From the NCBI GenBank assembly GCA_026399835.1, contig JAPLQE010000067.1, forward strand, positions 1 to 64,000: 64,000 nt of DNA. The letters are read 5' to 3'. The notes below the pieces were generated by a model, which worked only from the letters and a program-made list of their open reading frames with translations, did not search any database and had not been told where the DNA came from. How positions within the stretch are numbered: position 1 is the stretch's first letter; each line of letters begins with the position of its first letter. A program made the translations under genes and the position numbers. Source of the stretch: Burkholderiales bacterium (GTDB taxonomy: Bacteria > Pseudomonadota > Gammaproteobacteria > Burkholderiales > Burkholderiaceae_E). Positions 9,191-20,218 of the stretch are shown here, piece by piece.

Positions 9191-9745
9191 ATGGACCGAC
9201 GCACGCTGCTCGGCGCGATGCTCGCCGCCCCCCTCGTTCCCGCCGCCCGCCCCGCCGCGGCGCAGACCGACCTGGACGTGCCCTTCGTCACCACGCCGCA
9301 GAACGTGGTCGACGCGATGCTCGAGCTCGGCGGGGTCGGGCCGGGCGACACGCTCATCGACCTCGGCTCCGGCGACGGACGCATCGTGCTGACCGCGGCG
9401 AAGCGGTGGCGCACGAAGGGCGTCGGCTACGAGATCGACCCGCGCCTGGTGTCCGACGCGCAGCGCGTCGCGCGCCGCGAGGGCCTCGACCATCTCGCCC
9501 GCTTCGTCGTCGAGGACATCTTCATCGCCGACCTGTCCGCCGCGACCGTCATCACGATGTACCTGCTGCCGGACGTGAACCTGCGCCTGCTGCCGCGCCT
9601 GCGCCTGCTTCGGCCGGGGACCCGCCTGGTCTCGCACGACTGGGACATGGGCGACTGGGCGCCGCAGCGCACCGTCGAGGTCGATGCGCCCGAGAAGCGC
9701 GTCGGCCTGAAGAAGACCAGCCGCCTGATGCTCTGGACGGTCTGA
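9191..9745 (+). CDS. Signal-peptide-bearing class I SAM methyltransferase (FAM173/ATPSCKMT-like)
   Basis: 184-residue protein. The N-terminus DRRTLLGAMLAAPLVPAA ending in AAAQ looks like a Tat- or Sec-type export signal. It is followed by the segment FVTTPQNVVDAMLELGGV and the SAM-binding motif DLGSGDGRI (about residues 57-65), then a YEIDP acidic loop and DWDMGDW near the end. The TTPQNVVDAM plus DLGSGDGR pattern is that of a bacterial family related to eukaryotic FAM173 lysine methyltransferases (family knowledge). Export of a SAM-dependent enzyme would be odd because SAM is cytoplasmic, so the hydrophobic N-terminus may instead be a membrane anchor. Substrate unknown. Confidence 0.75.
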   Translation: MDRRTLLGAMLAAPLVPAARPAAAQTDLDVPFVTTPQNVVDAMLELGGVGPGDTLIDLGSGDGRIVLTAAKRWRTKGVGYEIDPRLVSDAQRVARREGLDHLARFVVEDIFIADLSAATVITMYLLPDVNLRLLPRLRLLRPGTRLVSHDWDMGDWAPQRTVEVDAPEKRVGLKKTSRLMLWTV

Positions 9746-9847
9746 GGCGCGGCGCCAGGGACGATCCGGGCAGCGGACTCACGTCGCGACGGGCGGCGGC
9801 ACCGGCCGGGCCGCCACCACGCCGACGAGCAGCGCATCCCCCTCGTC

Positions 9848-10228
9848 CTAGGACGGCTCCATGCGACTGTCCGCCCGCACCCGCGGCAGGTACTCCGGGA
9901 ACTCGTGCTGCACGAAGGCGACCAGCGCCTCGCGCACCCTGCAGCGCAGATCCCACAGCCGGCCGGCGTCGGCGGCGCTGACCAGCGCGCGCAGCTGCAT
10001 CGCGCGCTCGCGCGCCTCGGTCACCTGCAGCGGCACCACCAGCCGGCGCTCGTCCCAGATCCGGATGACGACATAGGCGCCGGTGATCTCCTCGATCACG
10101 CCCCACTCGCCCTCGACGATGACCACGTCGTCGAGCCGGATCGGCTGCGCCAGGCCGATCTGCAGGCCTGCGATCAGGTTGCCGAGCACCGGTCGCGCGG
10201 CCCCGGGGCACGCGCCGGCACCGCGCAT
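9848..10228 (-). pseudogene. Remnant of an MscS-family mechanosensitive channel
   Basis: An open frame of 126 codons encodes two separated pieces of an MscS-like protein joined in frame. ARPVLGNLIAGLQIGLAQPI through WDERRLVVPL is the pore-lining helix plus beta domain. It is joined directly to QVTEARERAMQLRALVSAAD through YLPRVRADS, which belongs to the C-terminal alpha/beta cage. The roughly 60-70 residues normally between them are missing, and all transmembrane helices before the pore helix are absent. No plausible promoter or start precedes it. I read it as a decayed gene; a functional soluble product is unlikely. Confidence 0.75.
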
Positions 10229-10397
10229 CCGGGCATGTCGCCCTCGACCCTGGTCCGATGCTCGGCCGACACATGTCCCGCGGCGGCAGCGAGGCGGCGG
10301 ATCAGGCCGCGACGAGATGCGCTAGAGTTCGGGGCCCGCCCGGAGTCCAGCCATCATCGTCGGTTCCTTTCCCCTTCGCCCGGAGCTGCTGCGTCTG

Positions 10398-11351
10398 GTG
10401 CTGACGGCAGCCGTCGCGCTCCTCGTGCTGTGGCAGCGACTGCTCGTGCCGGTGCTGCTCGGACTCGTCGTCTATGCCTGGACCTGCCTGCTCGCCGACC
10501 GGATGTCGAACCGGTTCGGCCCGTCGCGGATGGTCGCCGGCGTCTGCGGCGCGGTGGTCGGCTCGCTGGTGTTCGCGGCCTTCGCCGGCATCGTCACCTG
10601 GACGGTCGCGCTCGCCTCGGCCGACGACCTGCGGGTCTTCCTGCTGCGCATCGAGGACTCGCTCGACGCATTCCGAGAGGCGCTGCCCGAGGCCATGGCC
10701 GCCTCGATGCCGCAGGACCTCGTCGAGCTGCGCACGCGGGTGTTCTCCTGGCTGCGAGACCATGCGGCGAGCCTCGGCGGGCTGGGAGGCAAGGTCGCCC
10801 ACGCGCTGGTGCAGGGCATCTTCGCGATCCTGGTCGCAGCGATGGCCGCCGCCGCGACCTGGCAGCCGCGCGCGCTGCAGTCCGAGGAGAAGTTCATCGG
10901 GCGGCTGCTGCTGGTGCTCGAGCGCGTCGTGCTCGCGCAGATGCGCATCGCGCTGTTCAACACCTCGGCGACTGCGCTCTACCTGTTCGTGATCCTGCCG
11001 GCCTTCGGATTCGTCCTGCCCTTCCGCGGGCTGCTGTGCCTGTTCACGCTGGTGACCGGGGTGCTGCCCGTGCTCGGCAACCTGCTGGCCAACACGCTGG
11101 TGACGCTGATCTCGCTGGCGGTGTCGCCGCTGCTGGCGATCGGCTCGCTGGTCTTCCTGGTGCTGATCCACAAGACCGAGTACTTCATCAACGCCCGCAC
11201 CGTGGGCTCGCACGTGCGCGTGGCCTCATGGGAGATCCTCGCCGCGATGCTCACCGGCGAGGCGCTGTTCGGCGTGCAGGGGCTGGTGGCCGCGCCGCTG
11301 CTCTACCCGTTCTTCAAGCGCGAGATCGCCCGCCTGCGCGGGCAGGACTGA
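10398..11351 (+). CDS. AI-2E family (TqsA/YdiK/PerM) membrane transporter
   Basis: 317-residue polytopic membrane protein, GTG start. It has an N-terminal pair of helices, a soluble segment (about 80-140), then further helices with the family pattern GVLPVLGNLLANTLVTL and FINARTVGSHVRVASWEI. The end GLVAAPLLYPFFKREI is typical of AI-2E proteins. The frame is open back to about 10326 but holds no ATG; a CGGAG patch lies 12 nt before the GTG. Members export or exchange diverse solutes, and AI-2 itself is not implied. It is convergent with the LpxR-like gene. Confidence 0.8.
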   Translation: MLTAAVALLVLWQRLLVPVLLGLVVYAWTCLLADRMSNRFGPSRMVAGVCGAVVGSLVFAAFAGIVTWTVALASADDLRVFLLRIEDSLDAFREALPEAMAASMPQDLVELRTRVFSWLRDHAASLGGLGGKVAHALVQGIFAILVAAMAAAATWQPRALQSEEKFIGRLLLVLERVVLAQMRIALFNTSATALYLFVILPAFGFVLPFRGLLCLFTLVTGVLPVLGNLLANTLVTLISLAVSPLLAIGSLVFLVLIHKTEYFINARTVGSHVRVASWEILAAMLTGEALFGVQGLVAAPLLYPFFKREIARLRGQD

Positions 11352-11425
11352 AACCCCCCGCCCCGGGGCGCCGACCGGCGGCCCGGTGCAGCGCGCGCCT
11401 GGATCCGATCCGCGCGCCCTCGACC

Positions 11426-12423
11426 TCAGCGTGCCGGCTGCCAGCGCAGGCCGATGGTCCCGATGCGCTGCGGCTTCATGGTCGCCGGTTCGATGGGCGA
11501 GGAGAACGGGATCGAGTGCAGCGCGAACGTCAGGTCGATCCGCCAGTCGGAGACCGCGCCGAACGAGGCGCCGACGAAGGCCGAGCCGGCGAACGGCTCG
11601 CGCTCGATGCGCGACGCGTACCCGTAGGGCCGGCCGTCGATGAGCGCGTCCCGCGCGATCGCGCGCCCCTCGACGCCGGCGAACGCATGCCAGCCATCGG
11701 GCTCGCGCGCCCCGAGCGTCTCGCCGGGCCAGGTCGGACCGGCCGGCCGCCGGCCGACGCGCACCATCGCGCCGAGCGCCGCCTCGGTGAGCGGATTGCC
11801 TGCGAGCACCGCGGTGCGCAGCACCAGGTCCGCCCCGCTGCCGGATGTGCCGAACGCCGACAGGCGGGACCAGCCGAGCTGCACCACCGGCTGCGCCCGG
11901 ACCTGCCAGCCCCAGCCGAGCGTGGGCGACTGGCCGAGCACGCGGTGGATGCCGTTCTGCACCGGCTCGCCGAGCGCGGCCGGGCCGATGGCACCGAGCC
12001 GCAGCGACAGCGTCTGGCGCGTGCTCGCGCCGACCACCACCGAGTCCGCGCCGAGCGACAGCGCGGCCGCGTACGGCCGGTCGTAGGGCTGCGGGGCGGC
12101 GGTGCTGGCCGGCAGGCTCGGCGTGTAGATCGCATGGTTCAGCGACAGCACGCGGTAGATCCGCGCGTCCCGGTCGCAGCCGAAGACCACCCGGCACCAG
12201 GCGGCGGCGAGCCGCGCGTCGGCCGAGCCGGCGGGCGCATCGAACGCGGCACGGATGAACCCGCCGCTGGTGTACCAGCGTTCCTCGGCGGGCGGGGCGA
12301 AGGCGAACTGGTCGTTGTCGAGGGCGAACTCGAAGGCCCGCAGCTGCGCGGCCACCGGCAGCCCGGCGGCGGCGAGCCCGAGGCCCGCCAGCAGGGCGGC
12401 CGCCCGCCTGCGCACCCGCCCGC

Positions 12424-12427
<4 letters not shown>
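11426..12427 (-). CDS. LpxR-type lipid A 3'-O-deacylase (outer-membrane beta barrel)
   Basis: 333-residue protein starting at GTG 12427, overlapping the ABC-F stop by GTGA. A Sec signal (core ALLAGLGLAAAGLPVAAQ, about residues 11-28) precedes a barrel. LpxR landmarks are present: FALDNDQFAF with the Asn/Asp pair at 38-39, RWYTSG near 50-55, YDRPYAAAL near 115-123, and VQNGIHRVLG with the catalytic-type His161, then alternating amphipathic strands to the C-terminus. Family members remove the 3'-acyloxyacyl chain of lipid A in the outer membrane, altering immune recognition and permeability. The translational overlap with a cytoplasmic ABC-F ATPase is unusual. Confidence 0.85.
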
Positions 12428-14268
<1,841 letters not shown>

Positions 14269-14315
14269 TGCCCCCGCACGATACCGGAACTTCGGGGCGC
14301 CGATCGGGGCATCGC

Positions 14316-14321
14316 TATACT
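14316..14321 (+). promoter_or_regulatory. -10 hexamer TATACT upstream of the CaCA-Mrp unit
   Basis: TATACT (5/6) lies in the 116-bp divergent gap, 63 nt before the CaCA ATG. No clear -35 box is visible. It is the best candidate for the start of the long plus-strand unit 14385-21425. Confidence 0.35.
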
Positions 14322-14384
14322 GCGCCGTCCCGCCCGCCGGCACCCCGTACGGGCTGCTGCCCACCATTACCCGACCGATCGACG

Positions 14385-15464
14385 ATGACCACGCTGCTGC
14401 TGTTCGTCGCAGGCCTGGCCGCCCTGGTGGTCGGCTCGGAGCTGCTCGTGCGCGGGGCGTCCAAGCTCGCGCTGTCCCTGGGCATCTCGCCGCTGGTGGT
14501 CGGGCTCACCATGGTCGCCTTCGGCACCAGCTCGCCCGAGATGGCGGTCTCGGTGCAGGGCGCGCTCGCCGGCGCCACCGACATCGCGATCGGCAACGTC
14601 GTCGGCTCGAACATCTTCAACGTGCTCTTCATCCTCGGGCTGTGCGCGGTCATCGTGCCGCTCGCCGTCGCCGACCAGATCATCCGGCAGGAGGTCTCGA
14701 TCATGATCGGCGCCTCGCTGCTGCTCGTGGCGATGACGCTCGACGGCGGGATCGGGCGCGGCGAGGCCGCCGTGCTGTGCGGGCTGCTGGTCGCGTACAC
14801 GGTGTTCCTCGTCGTGCAGAGCCGCCGCGCCTCGGCGGGCGCCGCGCAGCCGGCCGCGCCGGCGGTGCCCGCGGCCCGGTCGTGGGACGACCCGAAGTGG
14901 GTGCAGTTCGGGCTGGTGGCGGCGGGCCTCGTGCTGCTGGTGCTCGGCTCGGAGTGGCTGGTCTCGGCCGCGGTGCAGTTCGCGCGCGTCCTCGGCCTGT
15001 CGGAGATCGTGATCGGGCTGAGCATCGTGGCCGCCGGCACCTCGACGCCCGAGGTCGCCGCCTCGCTGATGGCGCTGCGCCGCGGCGAGCGCGACATCGC
15101 CGTGGGCAACGTGGTGGGCAGCAACATCTTCAACATCCTCGGCGTGCTGGGCGCGGCGGGGCTGGTCGCGCCCGAGGCGCTCGGCGTGCCGGCCTCGGTG
15201 CTGCGCTTCGACCTGCCGGCGATGGTCATGGTCGCGATCGCCTGCCTGCCGGTGTTCGTGTCGAACTGCCGGATCGGCCGGTGGGAGGGGCTGATGTTCC
15301 TCGCCTACTACGCGGCCTACGTGGCCTGGCTGGTGCTCGACGCCTCCGGCCACGACGCGCTCGGCGACTACCGGACCGTCATGCTGTACGTGGTGCTGCC
15401 GCTGACCGCCGTCACGATCGGCGTGCTCACCTGGCGCGGCGGACGCGCCACGCCGCGCGCCTGA
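14385..15464 (+). CDS. Calcium/sodium antiporter of the CaCA family (YrbG-like)
   Basis: 359-residue inner-membrane exchanger with two inverted homologous halves. The alpha repeats are clear: GLTMVAFGTSSPEMAVS with GNVVGSNIFN in the first half, and GLSIVAAGTSTPEVAAS with GNVVGSNIFN in the second. These carry the conserved acidic and polar residues that bind cations. A hydrophilic loop separates the halves (about 145-165). Only 5 nt separate its stop from the mrpA start, so it appears to be the first gene of the Mrp operon. It probably exchanges Ca2+ or another divalent ion with Na+/H+; ion specificity cannot be read here. Confidence 0.88.
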   Translation: MTTLLLFVAGLAALVVGSELLVRGASKLALSLGISPLVVGLTMVAFGTSSPEMAVSVQGALAGATDIAIGNVVGSNIFNVLFILGLCAVIVPLAVADQIIRQEVSIMIGASLLLVAMTLDGGIGRGEAAVLCGLLVAYTVFLVVQSRRASAGAAQPAAPAVPAARSWDDPKWVQFGLVAAGLVLLVLGSEWLVSAAVQFARVLGLSEIVIGLSIVAAGTSTPEVAASLMALRRGERDIAVGNVVGSNIFNILGVLGAAGLVAPEALGVPASVLRFDLPAMVMVAIACLPVFVSNCRIGRWEGLMFLAYYAAYVAWLVLDASGHDALGDYRTVMLYVVLPLTAVTIGVLTWRGGRATPRA

Positions 15465-15469
15465 CTCCG

Positions 15470-18319
15470 ATGACGGGCGCGCTGCTCGTCCTGGTGCTCG
15501 CGCCCTTCGCCGGCGCGCTGGTGCTTGGGTGCCTGTCGCAGGTGATGGCCACCTCGACGCCACAGGGCCGGCTGCAGCACTCGGCCTGGATCGCCGGCAC
15601 CGCCGCACTGATCGCGGCCTTCGCCTTCGCGCTGCTCGCGCCCTCGGTGTTCGACGGCGAGGTGCAGCGGATGCGATGGGAGTGGCTGCCCGCGCTCGGC
15701 GTCGGATTCGGGCTGCGGATGGACGGGCTGGCGCTGATGTTCGCCGGCCTCATCGTCGGCATCGGCCTGCTGGTGGTGCTGTACGCGCGCTGGTACCTGT
15801 CGCCCGAGGAGCGCACGCCGCGCTTCTTCGCGCTGCTGCTGGCCTTCATGGGCGCGATGCTCGGCATCGCGTTGTCCGACAACCTGATCCTGCTGGCGAT
15901 CTTCTGGGAGCTCACCAGCCTCACCTCGTTCCTGCTGATCGGCTTCTGGCAGCACCGGGCCGATGCGCGCGAGGGCGCGCGGATGGCGCTCACCGTCACC
16001 GGAACCGGCGGCCTGGCACTGCTCGCCGGCGTGCTGCTGCTCGGCTGGATCGCCGGCGGCTGGGACCTCGACACGGTGCTGGCGGCGGGTGACAGGGTGC
16101 GGGCGCACGCGCTCTACCCGGTCTGCCTGCTGCTGATCCTCGCCGGCGCGTTCACCAAGTCCGCGCAGTTCCCGGTGCACTTCTGGCTGCCGCACGCGAT
16201 GGCCGCGCCCACGCCGGTGTCGGCCTACCTGCACTCGGCCACGATGGTGAAGGCGGGGCTCTTCCTGATGGCGCGGCTCTACCCGACGCTCTCGGGCACC
16301 GACCTGTGGTTCTACACCGTGACCGGCGTCGGCGCGGCGACGCTCCTCACCGGCGCCTGGCACGCGATCTTCCAGCACGACCTCAAGGGCCTGCTGGCGT
16401 ACTCGACGATCAGCCACCTCGGCCTGATCACCATGCTGTTCGGCCTGGACTCGCCGATGGCGGCGGTCGCCGCCGTCTTCCACCTGCTGAACCACGCGAC
16501 CTTCAAGGCCTCGCTGTTCATGGCGGCGGGGATCATCGACCACGAGACCGGGACGCGCGACATGCGGCGCATCAACGGCCTGCGCACATGGATGCCGGTG
16601 ACGGCGACGCTCGCGATCGTCGCCTCCGCCGCGATGGCCGGCGTGCCGCTGCTCAACGGCTTCCTGTCGAAGGAGATGTTCCTCGCCGAGACGCTCGCCG
16701 TCGAGGGCCACCGCGCGGTGCGCTTCCTCGTGCCGGCGGCGGCCGCGCTCGCCACCGCGCTGTCGGTGGCCTACTCGGTACGCTTCATCCACGACGTGTT
16801 CTTCAACGGCGAGCCGGTGAACCTGCCGCGCACGCCGCACGAGCCGCCGCACTGGATGCGGGTGCCGGTGGAGCTGCTGGTGGTGCTCTGCCTGCTGGTC
16901 GGGCTGCTGCCCTCGCTCACCGTCGGGCCGCTGCTGGCGCTGGCCTCGCGCGACGTGCTCGGCGGCACGCTGCCCGAGTACTCGCTGGCGATCTGGCACG
17001 GCTTCAACGCGCCGCTGGCGTTCAGCCTCTTCGCGCTGGCAGGCGGCACGGCCCTGTACTTCTGGCTCGCGCGACACCGCAACCTGCACGAGGTCGCGGA
17101 CGATGTGGGCGCGGGCAAGCGCGGTTTCGAGCGTGCGATCGCCGCGCTGCTGGCGGCGGCGCGCGCGCTCACCGCCGCCCTCGAGGGCGGCGGCGCGCGG
17201 CGCACGCTGCTGCTGGCGGTGGGCGTCGCGGTCGCGGCCGGCGCGCTGCCCTGGATGCTGGGCGTCTCGCCCTTCGCGGGCGTGCAGTACGACGCGCTCG
17301 GCGAGGTCTCGCCGGGCCTGACGGCGGTGTGGGCGGTCGGTGCGGCGGCGACGCTCGGGACCGTCGCGTTCGCGCGCCAGCGGCTGGTCGCGCTGGTGGC
17401 GGTGGGCGCGGTCGGGCTGGTGGTGAGCCTGGCGTTCGTGTGGTTCGGTGCCCCCGACCTGGCGCTCACGCAGCTGCTGGTGGAGGTGGCGACCACGCTG
17501 CTGATGATGCTGTCGCTGCGCTACCTGCCGCCGGAGTCGCCGCGCGAGCCCGACGACCGGCGCAAGCTGCGCGACGCGGGACTGGCCGCGGTGGCCGGCA
17601 TCGGACTGGGCGCGATCGCCTGGGCGGTGATGGTGCGACCGTTCGATGCGTCGATCGCACCGTGGTTCATCGAGCGGACCCTGCCGGAAGGCGGCGGCAC
17701 GAACGCCGTCAACGTGATCATCGTCGACTTCCGCGGGCTGGACACCTTCGGCGAGATGACGGTGATGCTGGTGGCGGGTCTCGTGATCCACGCGCTGATC
17801 GCGCGGATCACGCTGCCCGCGATCTCCGGTCCGGCACGGGCCACCGGCGCCCCCGGCGAACGCCGCCATCCGCTGATGTTCGCGACGCTCGCCCGCGCGC
17901 TGCTGCCGTTCGCGATGCTGGTGTCGGCGTATTTCTTCCTGCGCGGGCACAACCTGCCGGGCGGGGGCTTCATCGCCGGCCTGATCGCCGCGATCGCGCT
18001 GCTGATGCAGTCGGTTGCCGCCGGCCCCGGGGCAGGACGGACCGGGGCCGACCCGGCAGCCATCGTCGCGCGCCGGCTCGACCGCCTGCACCTGACGCTG
18101 GGCGCGGGCCTGCTGATCGCCTGCCTGACCGGTCTGGGCGCCTGGCTGTTCGGCTACCCGTTCCTCACCAGCACCTTCGCGCATCCGGTGCTGCCATGGG
18201 TGGGGGAGCTGCCGCTCGCGAGCGCGGCCGCCTTCGACTTCGGTGTCTTCCTCGCGGTGGTCGGCGCGACCGTGCTCGCGCTCACCGGCATCGGGCGCCT
18301 CGCGCGCCGGGAGCGCTGA
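15470..18319 (+). CDS. mrpA: Na+/H+ antiporter Mrp subunit A fused to subunit B
   Basis: 949-residue polytopic protein. The first 500 or so residues are a NuoL-like proton-pumping module (LTSLTSFLLIGFWQHR, LLAGAFTKSAQFPVHFWLPHAM with the conserved Lys, ATMVKAGLFLMARL). Then come the MrpA-specific C-terminal helices including FVWFGAPDLALTQLLVEV, and finally an MnhB-type domain (RALLPFAMLVSAYFFLRGHN, GGGFIAGLIAA). The A-B fusion is the arrangement of group 2 Mrp systems. ATG at 15470, 5 nt after the CaCA stop. It works with subunits C-G as one Na+/H+ exchanging complex. Confidence 0.92.
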   Translation: MTGALLVLVLAPFAGALVLGCLSQVMATSTPQGRLQHSAWIAGTAALIAAFAFALLAPSVFDGEVQRMRWEWLPALGVGFGLRMDGLALMFAGLIVGIGLLVVLYARWYLSPEERTPRFFALLLAFMGAMLGIALSDNLILLAIFWELTSLTSFLLIGFWQHRADAREGARMALTVTGTGGLALLAGVLLLGWIAGGWDLDTVLAAGDRVRAHALYPVCLLLILAGAFTKSAQFPVHFWLPHAMAAPTPVSAYLHSATMVKAGLFLMARLYPTLSGTDLWFYTVTGVGAATLLTGAWHAIFQHDLKGLLAYSTISHLGLITMLFGLDSPMAAVAAVFHLLNHATFKASLFMAAGIIDHETGTRDMRRINGLRTWMPVTATLAIVASAAMAGVPLLNGFLSKEMFLAETLAVEGHRAVRFLVPAAAALATALSVAYSVRFIHDVFFNGEPVNLPRTPHEPPHWMRVPVELLVVLCLLVGLLPSLTVGPLLALASRDVLGGTLPEYSLAIWHGFNAPLAFSLFALAGGTALYFWLARHRNLHEVADDVGAGKRGFERAIAALLAAARALTAALEGGGARRTLLLAVGVAVAAGALPWMLGVSPFAGVQYDALGEVSPGLTAVWAVGAAATLGTVAFARQRLVALVAVGAVGLVVSLAFVWFGAPDLALTQLLVEVATTLLMMLSLRYLPPESPREPDDRRKLRDAGLAAVAGIGLGAIAWAVMVRPFDASIAPWFIERTLPEGGGTNAVNVIIVDFRGLDTFGEMTVMLVAGLVIHALIARITLPAISGPARATGAPGERRHPLMFATLARALLPFAMLVSAYFFLRGHNLPGGGFIAGLIAAIALLMQSVAAGPGAGRTGADPAAIVARRLDRLHLTLGAGLLIACLTGLGAWLFGYPFLTSTFAHPVLPWVGELPLASAAAFDFGVFLAVVGATVLALTGIGRLARRER

Positions 18320-18320
18320 G

Positions 18321-18668
18321 ATGGAGCTCCTCATGGCGAGCGGCATCGCGGTCCTGAGCGGCTCGGGGATCTACCTGCTGCTGCGGCCGCGCACCTTCGA
18401 CACCATCCTGGGGCTGACGCTGCTCTCCTACGCGGTCAACCTGTTCATCTTCTCGATGGGCCGGCTCACCGTCGGACGCGCGCCGATCGTCGAGGCCGGC
18501 GGCTCGGGCTACGCCGATCCGCTGCCGCAGGCGCTGGTCCTGACCGCGATCGTGATCAGCTTCGCGATGACCGCACTGCTGCTCGTGCTGGCGGTGCGAT
18601 CGAAGGCCGCGAGCGGCAGCGACGACGTGGACGGCGGCGAGCCGCCCGCAGGCGGCAGGCCGCGATGA
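18321..18668 (+). CDS. mrpC: Mrp antiporter subunit C (NuoK-like)
   Basis: 115 residues with three hydrophobic helices: the first around SGIAVLSGSGIYLLLR, the second TILGLTLLSYAVNLFIF, the third ALVLTAIVISFAMTALLLVL. DPLPQALVLTAIVI is the hallmark MrpC/NuoK signature. ATG at 18321, 1 nt after the mrpA stop; overlaps mrpD by ATGA. The tail after residue 95 is polar and Gly/Asp-rich. Confidence 0.92.
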   Translation: MELLMASGIAVLSGSGIYLLLRPRTFDTILGLTLLSYAVNLFIFSMGRLTVGRAPIVEAGGSGYADPLPQALVLTAIVISFAMTALLLVLAVRSKAASGSDDVDGGEPPAGGRPR

Positions 18669-20218
18669 ACCACGCGCCGATCGTGCCGATCGTGCTGCCG
18701 GCGCTGGCCGCCGCGCTGATGCTGATCGACCGGCGCATCGCCTCGCAGCGCCTGCTCGCCTGGGTGTCGACGCTGCTGCTGGCGGCCAGCGGCGCCTGGC
18801 TGGTGGCGCTCGCCGCCGACGGCTGGCGCGGCATCTACCTGGCGGGCAACTGGGCCGCGCCCTACGGCATCGTGCTGGTGGCCGACCGGCTCTCGGCGCT
18901 GATGGTCGGACTGACCGCGCTGCTCGCCGTGGTCGCGCTCGGCGCAGCGCACGGACGCTGGGACACCCGCGGCGAGCACTTCCATCCGCTGCTGCAGGTG
19001 CAGCTGATGGGCCTGAACGGCGCCTTCCTCACCGGCGACCTGTTCAACCTGTTCGTCTTCTTCGAGGTGCTGCTGATCGCCTCGTACGGCCTGCTGGTGC
19101 ATGGCGACGGCCGCCCGCGGATCGCGGCGGGGCTGCGCTTCGTGACGCTGAACCTGTTCGGCTCGGCACTCTTCCTTGTCGCGGCGAGCCTGCTGTACGG
19201 CGTGACCGGCACGCTGAACTTCGCCGACCTGGCGGCCCGCATGCCCGCGCTCTCGGGCGGCGACGCGACACTGGCGCGGGCGGGCGCCTGGATGCTGCTC
19301 ACGGTGTTCTGCCTGAAGGCCGCGATCCTGCCGCTCTACCTGTGGCTGCCCGGCACCTATTCCGCCGCGAGCCCGCCGGTGGCGGCGCTGTTCGCGGTGA
19401 TGACCAAGGTCGGGCTCTACGCGGTGCTCAGGGTGTTCACGATGGTGTTCGGCGCGGGCGCCGGCGCGCTCGCGAACGCCGCCTTTCCGTGGATCGCGGG
19501 CCTGGCTGCCGCGGGCTACCTGCTCGCGATGCTCGGCGCGCTCGCGGGCGCCGACCTGCGCCGGCTCGCGTCGATGCTGCTGATCGGCTCGGCGGGCTTC
19601 CTGCTGATCGGCATCGGCCTGGGCACCGAGCGCTCGATCGCGGCGGCGGTCTTCTACCTGCCGCACACCACGCTGTCGGCGGCGGCGCTGTACCTGGTGG
19701 CCGACCTGGTGGCGCGCGGGCGCGGCGAGGCCGCCGACCGGCTGCGGCCGGGTCCCGCGCCGCTGCGTCCGGCCGCCGTCGGGCTGCTGTTCTTCGCCAC
19801 CGCGGTCGCGGTGGCCGGGCTGCCGCCGCTGGGTGGCTTCATCGGCAAGGCGATGCTGCTGGCGGCGATGCTGCCCGACACCGGCTCGCCCGCCGCCTCG
19901 GTCGGCGTGATGTGGACGGTGGTGCTCGGCGGCAGCCTGTTCGCGCTGATCGCGCTCGCGCGGGCCGGCAGCATGCTGTTCTGGAAGTCCGAGGCCGCGC
20001 CCGTCCCCGGCGCGCCGGCACCGTCCACGCGCGAGCTGCTGCCCTGCCTGCTCGCGCTGGCCGCGGTCGTCGCGATCACGGTGTTCGCCGCGCCGATGCA
20101 GCGCTACGCGCAGGCGACCGCGGCCGAGCTGCTCGCACCCGAGACGCTCGTCGACCAGGTGCTGCGCACGGTGCCGCGCGCCGGCCCCCACCAGCCGCGC
20201 CCGGAGTCGTTCCGATGA
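18665..20218 (+). CDS. mrpD: Mrp antiporter subunit D (NuoN/NuoL-like)
   Basis: 517-residue proton-pumping-type subunit with about 14 hydrophobic segments. Key blocks are LTGDLFNLFVFFEVLLIASYGLL (acidic Glu in helix 5), CLKAAILPLYLWLPGTY with the conserved Lys, and AVMTKVGLYAVLR with a second conserved Lys. Start overlaps the mrpC stop (ATGA) and its stop overlaps mrpE by ATGA, indicating translational coupling. Part of the Mrp complex, not of complex I. Confidence 0.92.
   Translation: MNHAPIVPIVLPALAAALMLIDRRIASQRLLAWVSTLLLAASGAWLVALAADGWRGIYLAGNWAAPYGIVLVADRLSALMVGLTALLAVVALGAAHGRWDTRGEHFHPLLQVQLMGLNGAFLTGDLFNLFVFFEVLLIASYGLLVHGDGRPRIAAGLRFVTLNLFGSALFLVAASLLYGVTGTLNFADLAARMPALSGGDATLARAGAWMLLTVFCLKAAILPLYLWLPGTYSAASPPVAALFAVMTKVGLYAVLRVFTMVFGAGAGALANAAFPWIAGLAAAGYLLAMLGALAGADLRRLASMLLIGSAGFLLIGIGLGTERSIAAAVFYLPHTTLSAAALYLVADLVARGRGEAADRLRPGPAPLRPAAVGLLFFATAVAVAGLPPLGGFIGKAMLLAAMLPDTGSPAASVGVMWTVVLGGSLFALIALARAGSMLFWKSEAAPVPGAPAPSTRELLPCLLALAAVVAITVFAAPMQRYAQATAAELLAPETLVDQVLRTVPRAGPHQPRPESFR

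Noticed and set aside
6461-9637. 1,058-codon open frame on the minus strand
   Set aside because: Exact antisense of the hybrid kinase and methyltransferase; His/Arg/Asp-rich shadow composition typical of high-GC DNA, no family motifs.
11359-11370. Terminator at the CGCCCCGGGGCG palindrome between AI-2E and lpxR
   Set aside because: A loopless 12-bp palindrome without a T tract; common by chance at this GC content.
15368-18346. 992-codon minus-strand open frame
   Set aside because: Antisense shadow of mrpA; Arg/Gln/His-rich with no domains.
15470-20218. Complex I (NuoL/NuoN/NuoK) genes
   Set aside because: The helices are NuoL/N/K-like, but MrpA-specific C-terminal and MnhB domains plus mrpE, F and G genes identify an Mrp antiporter.
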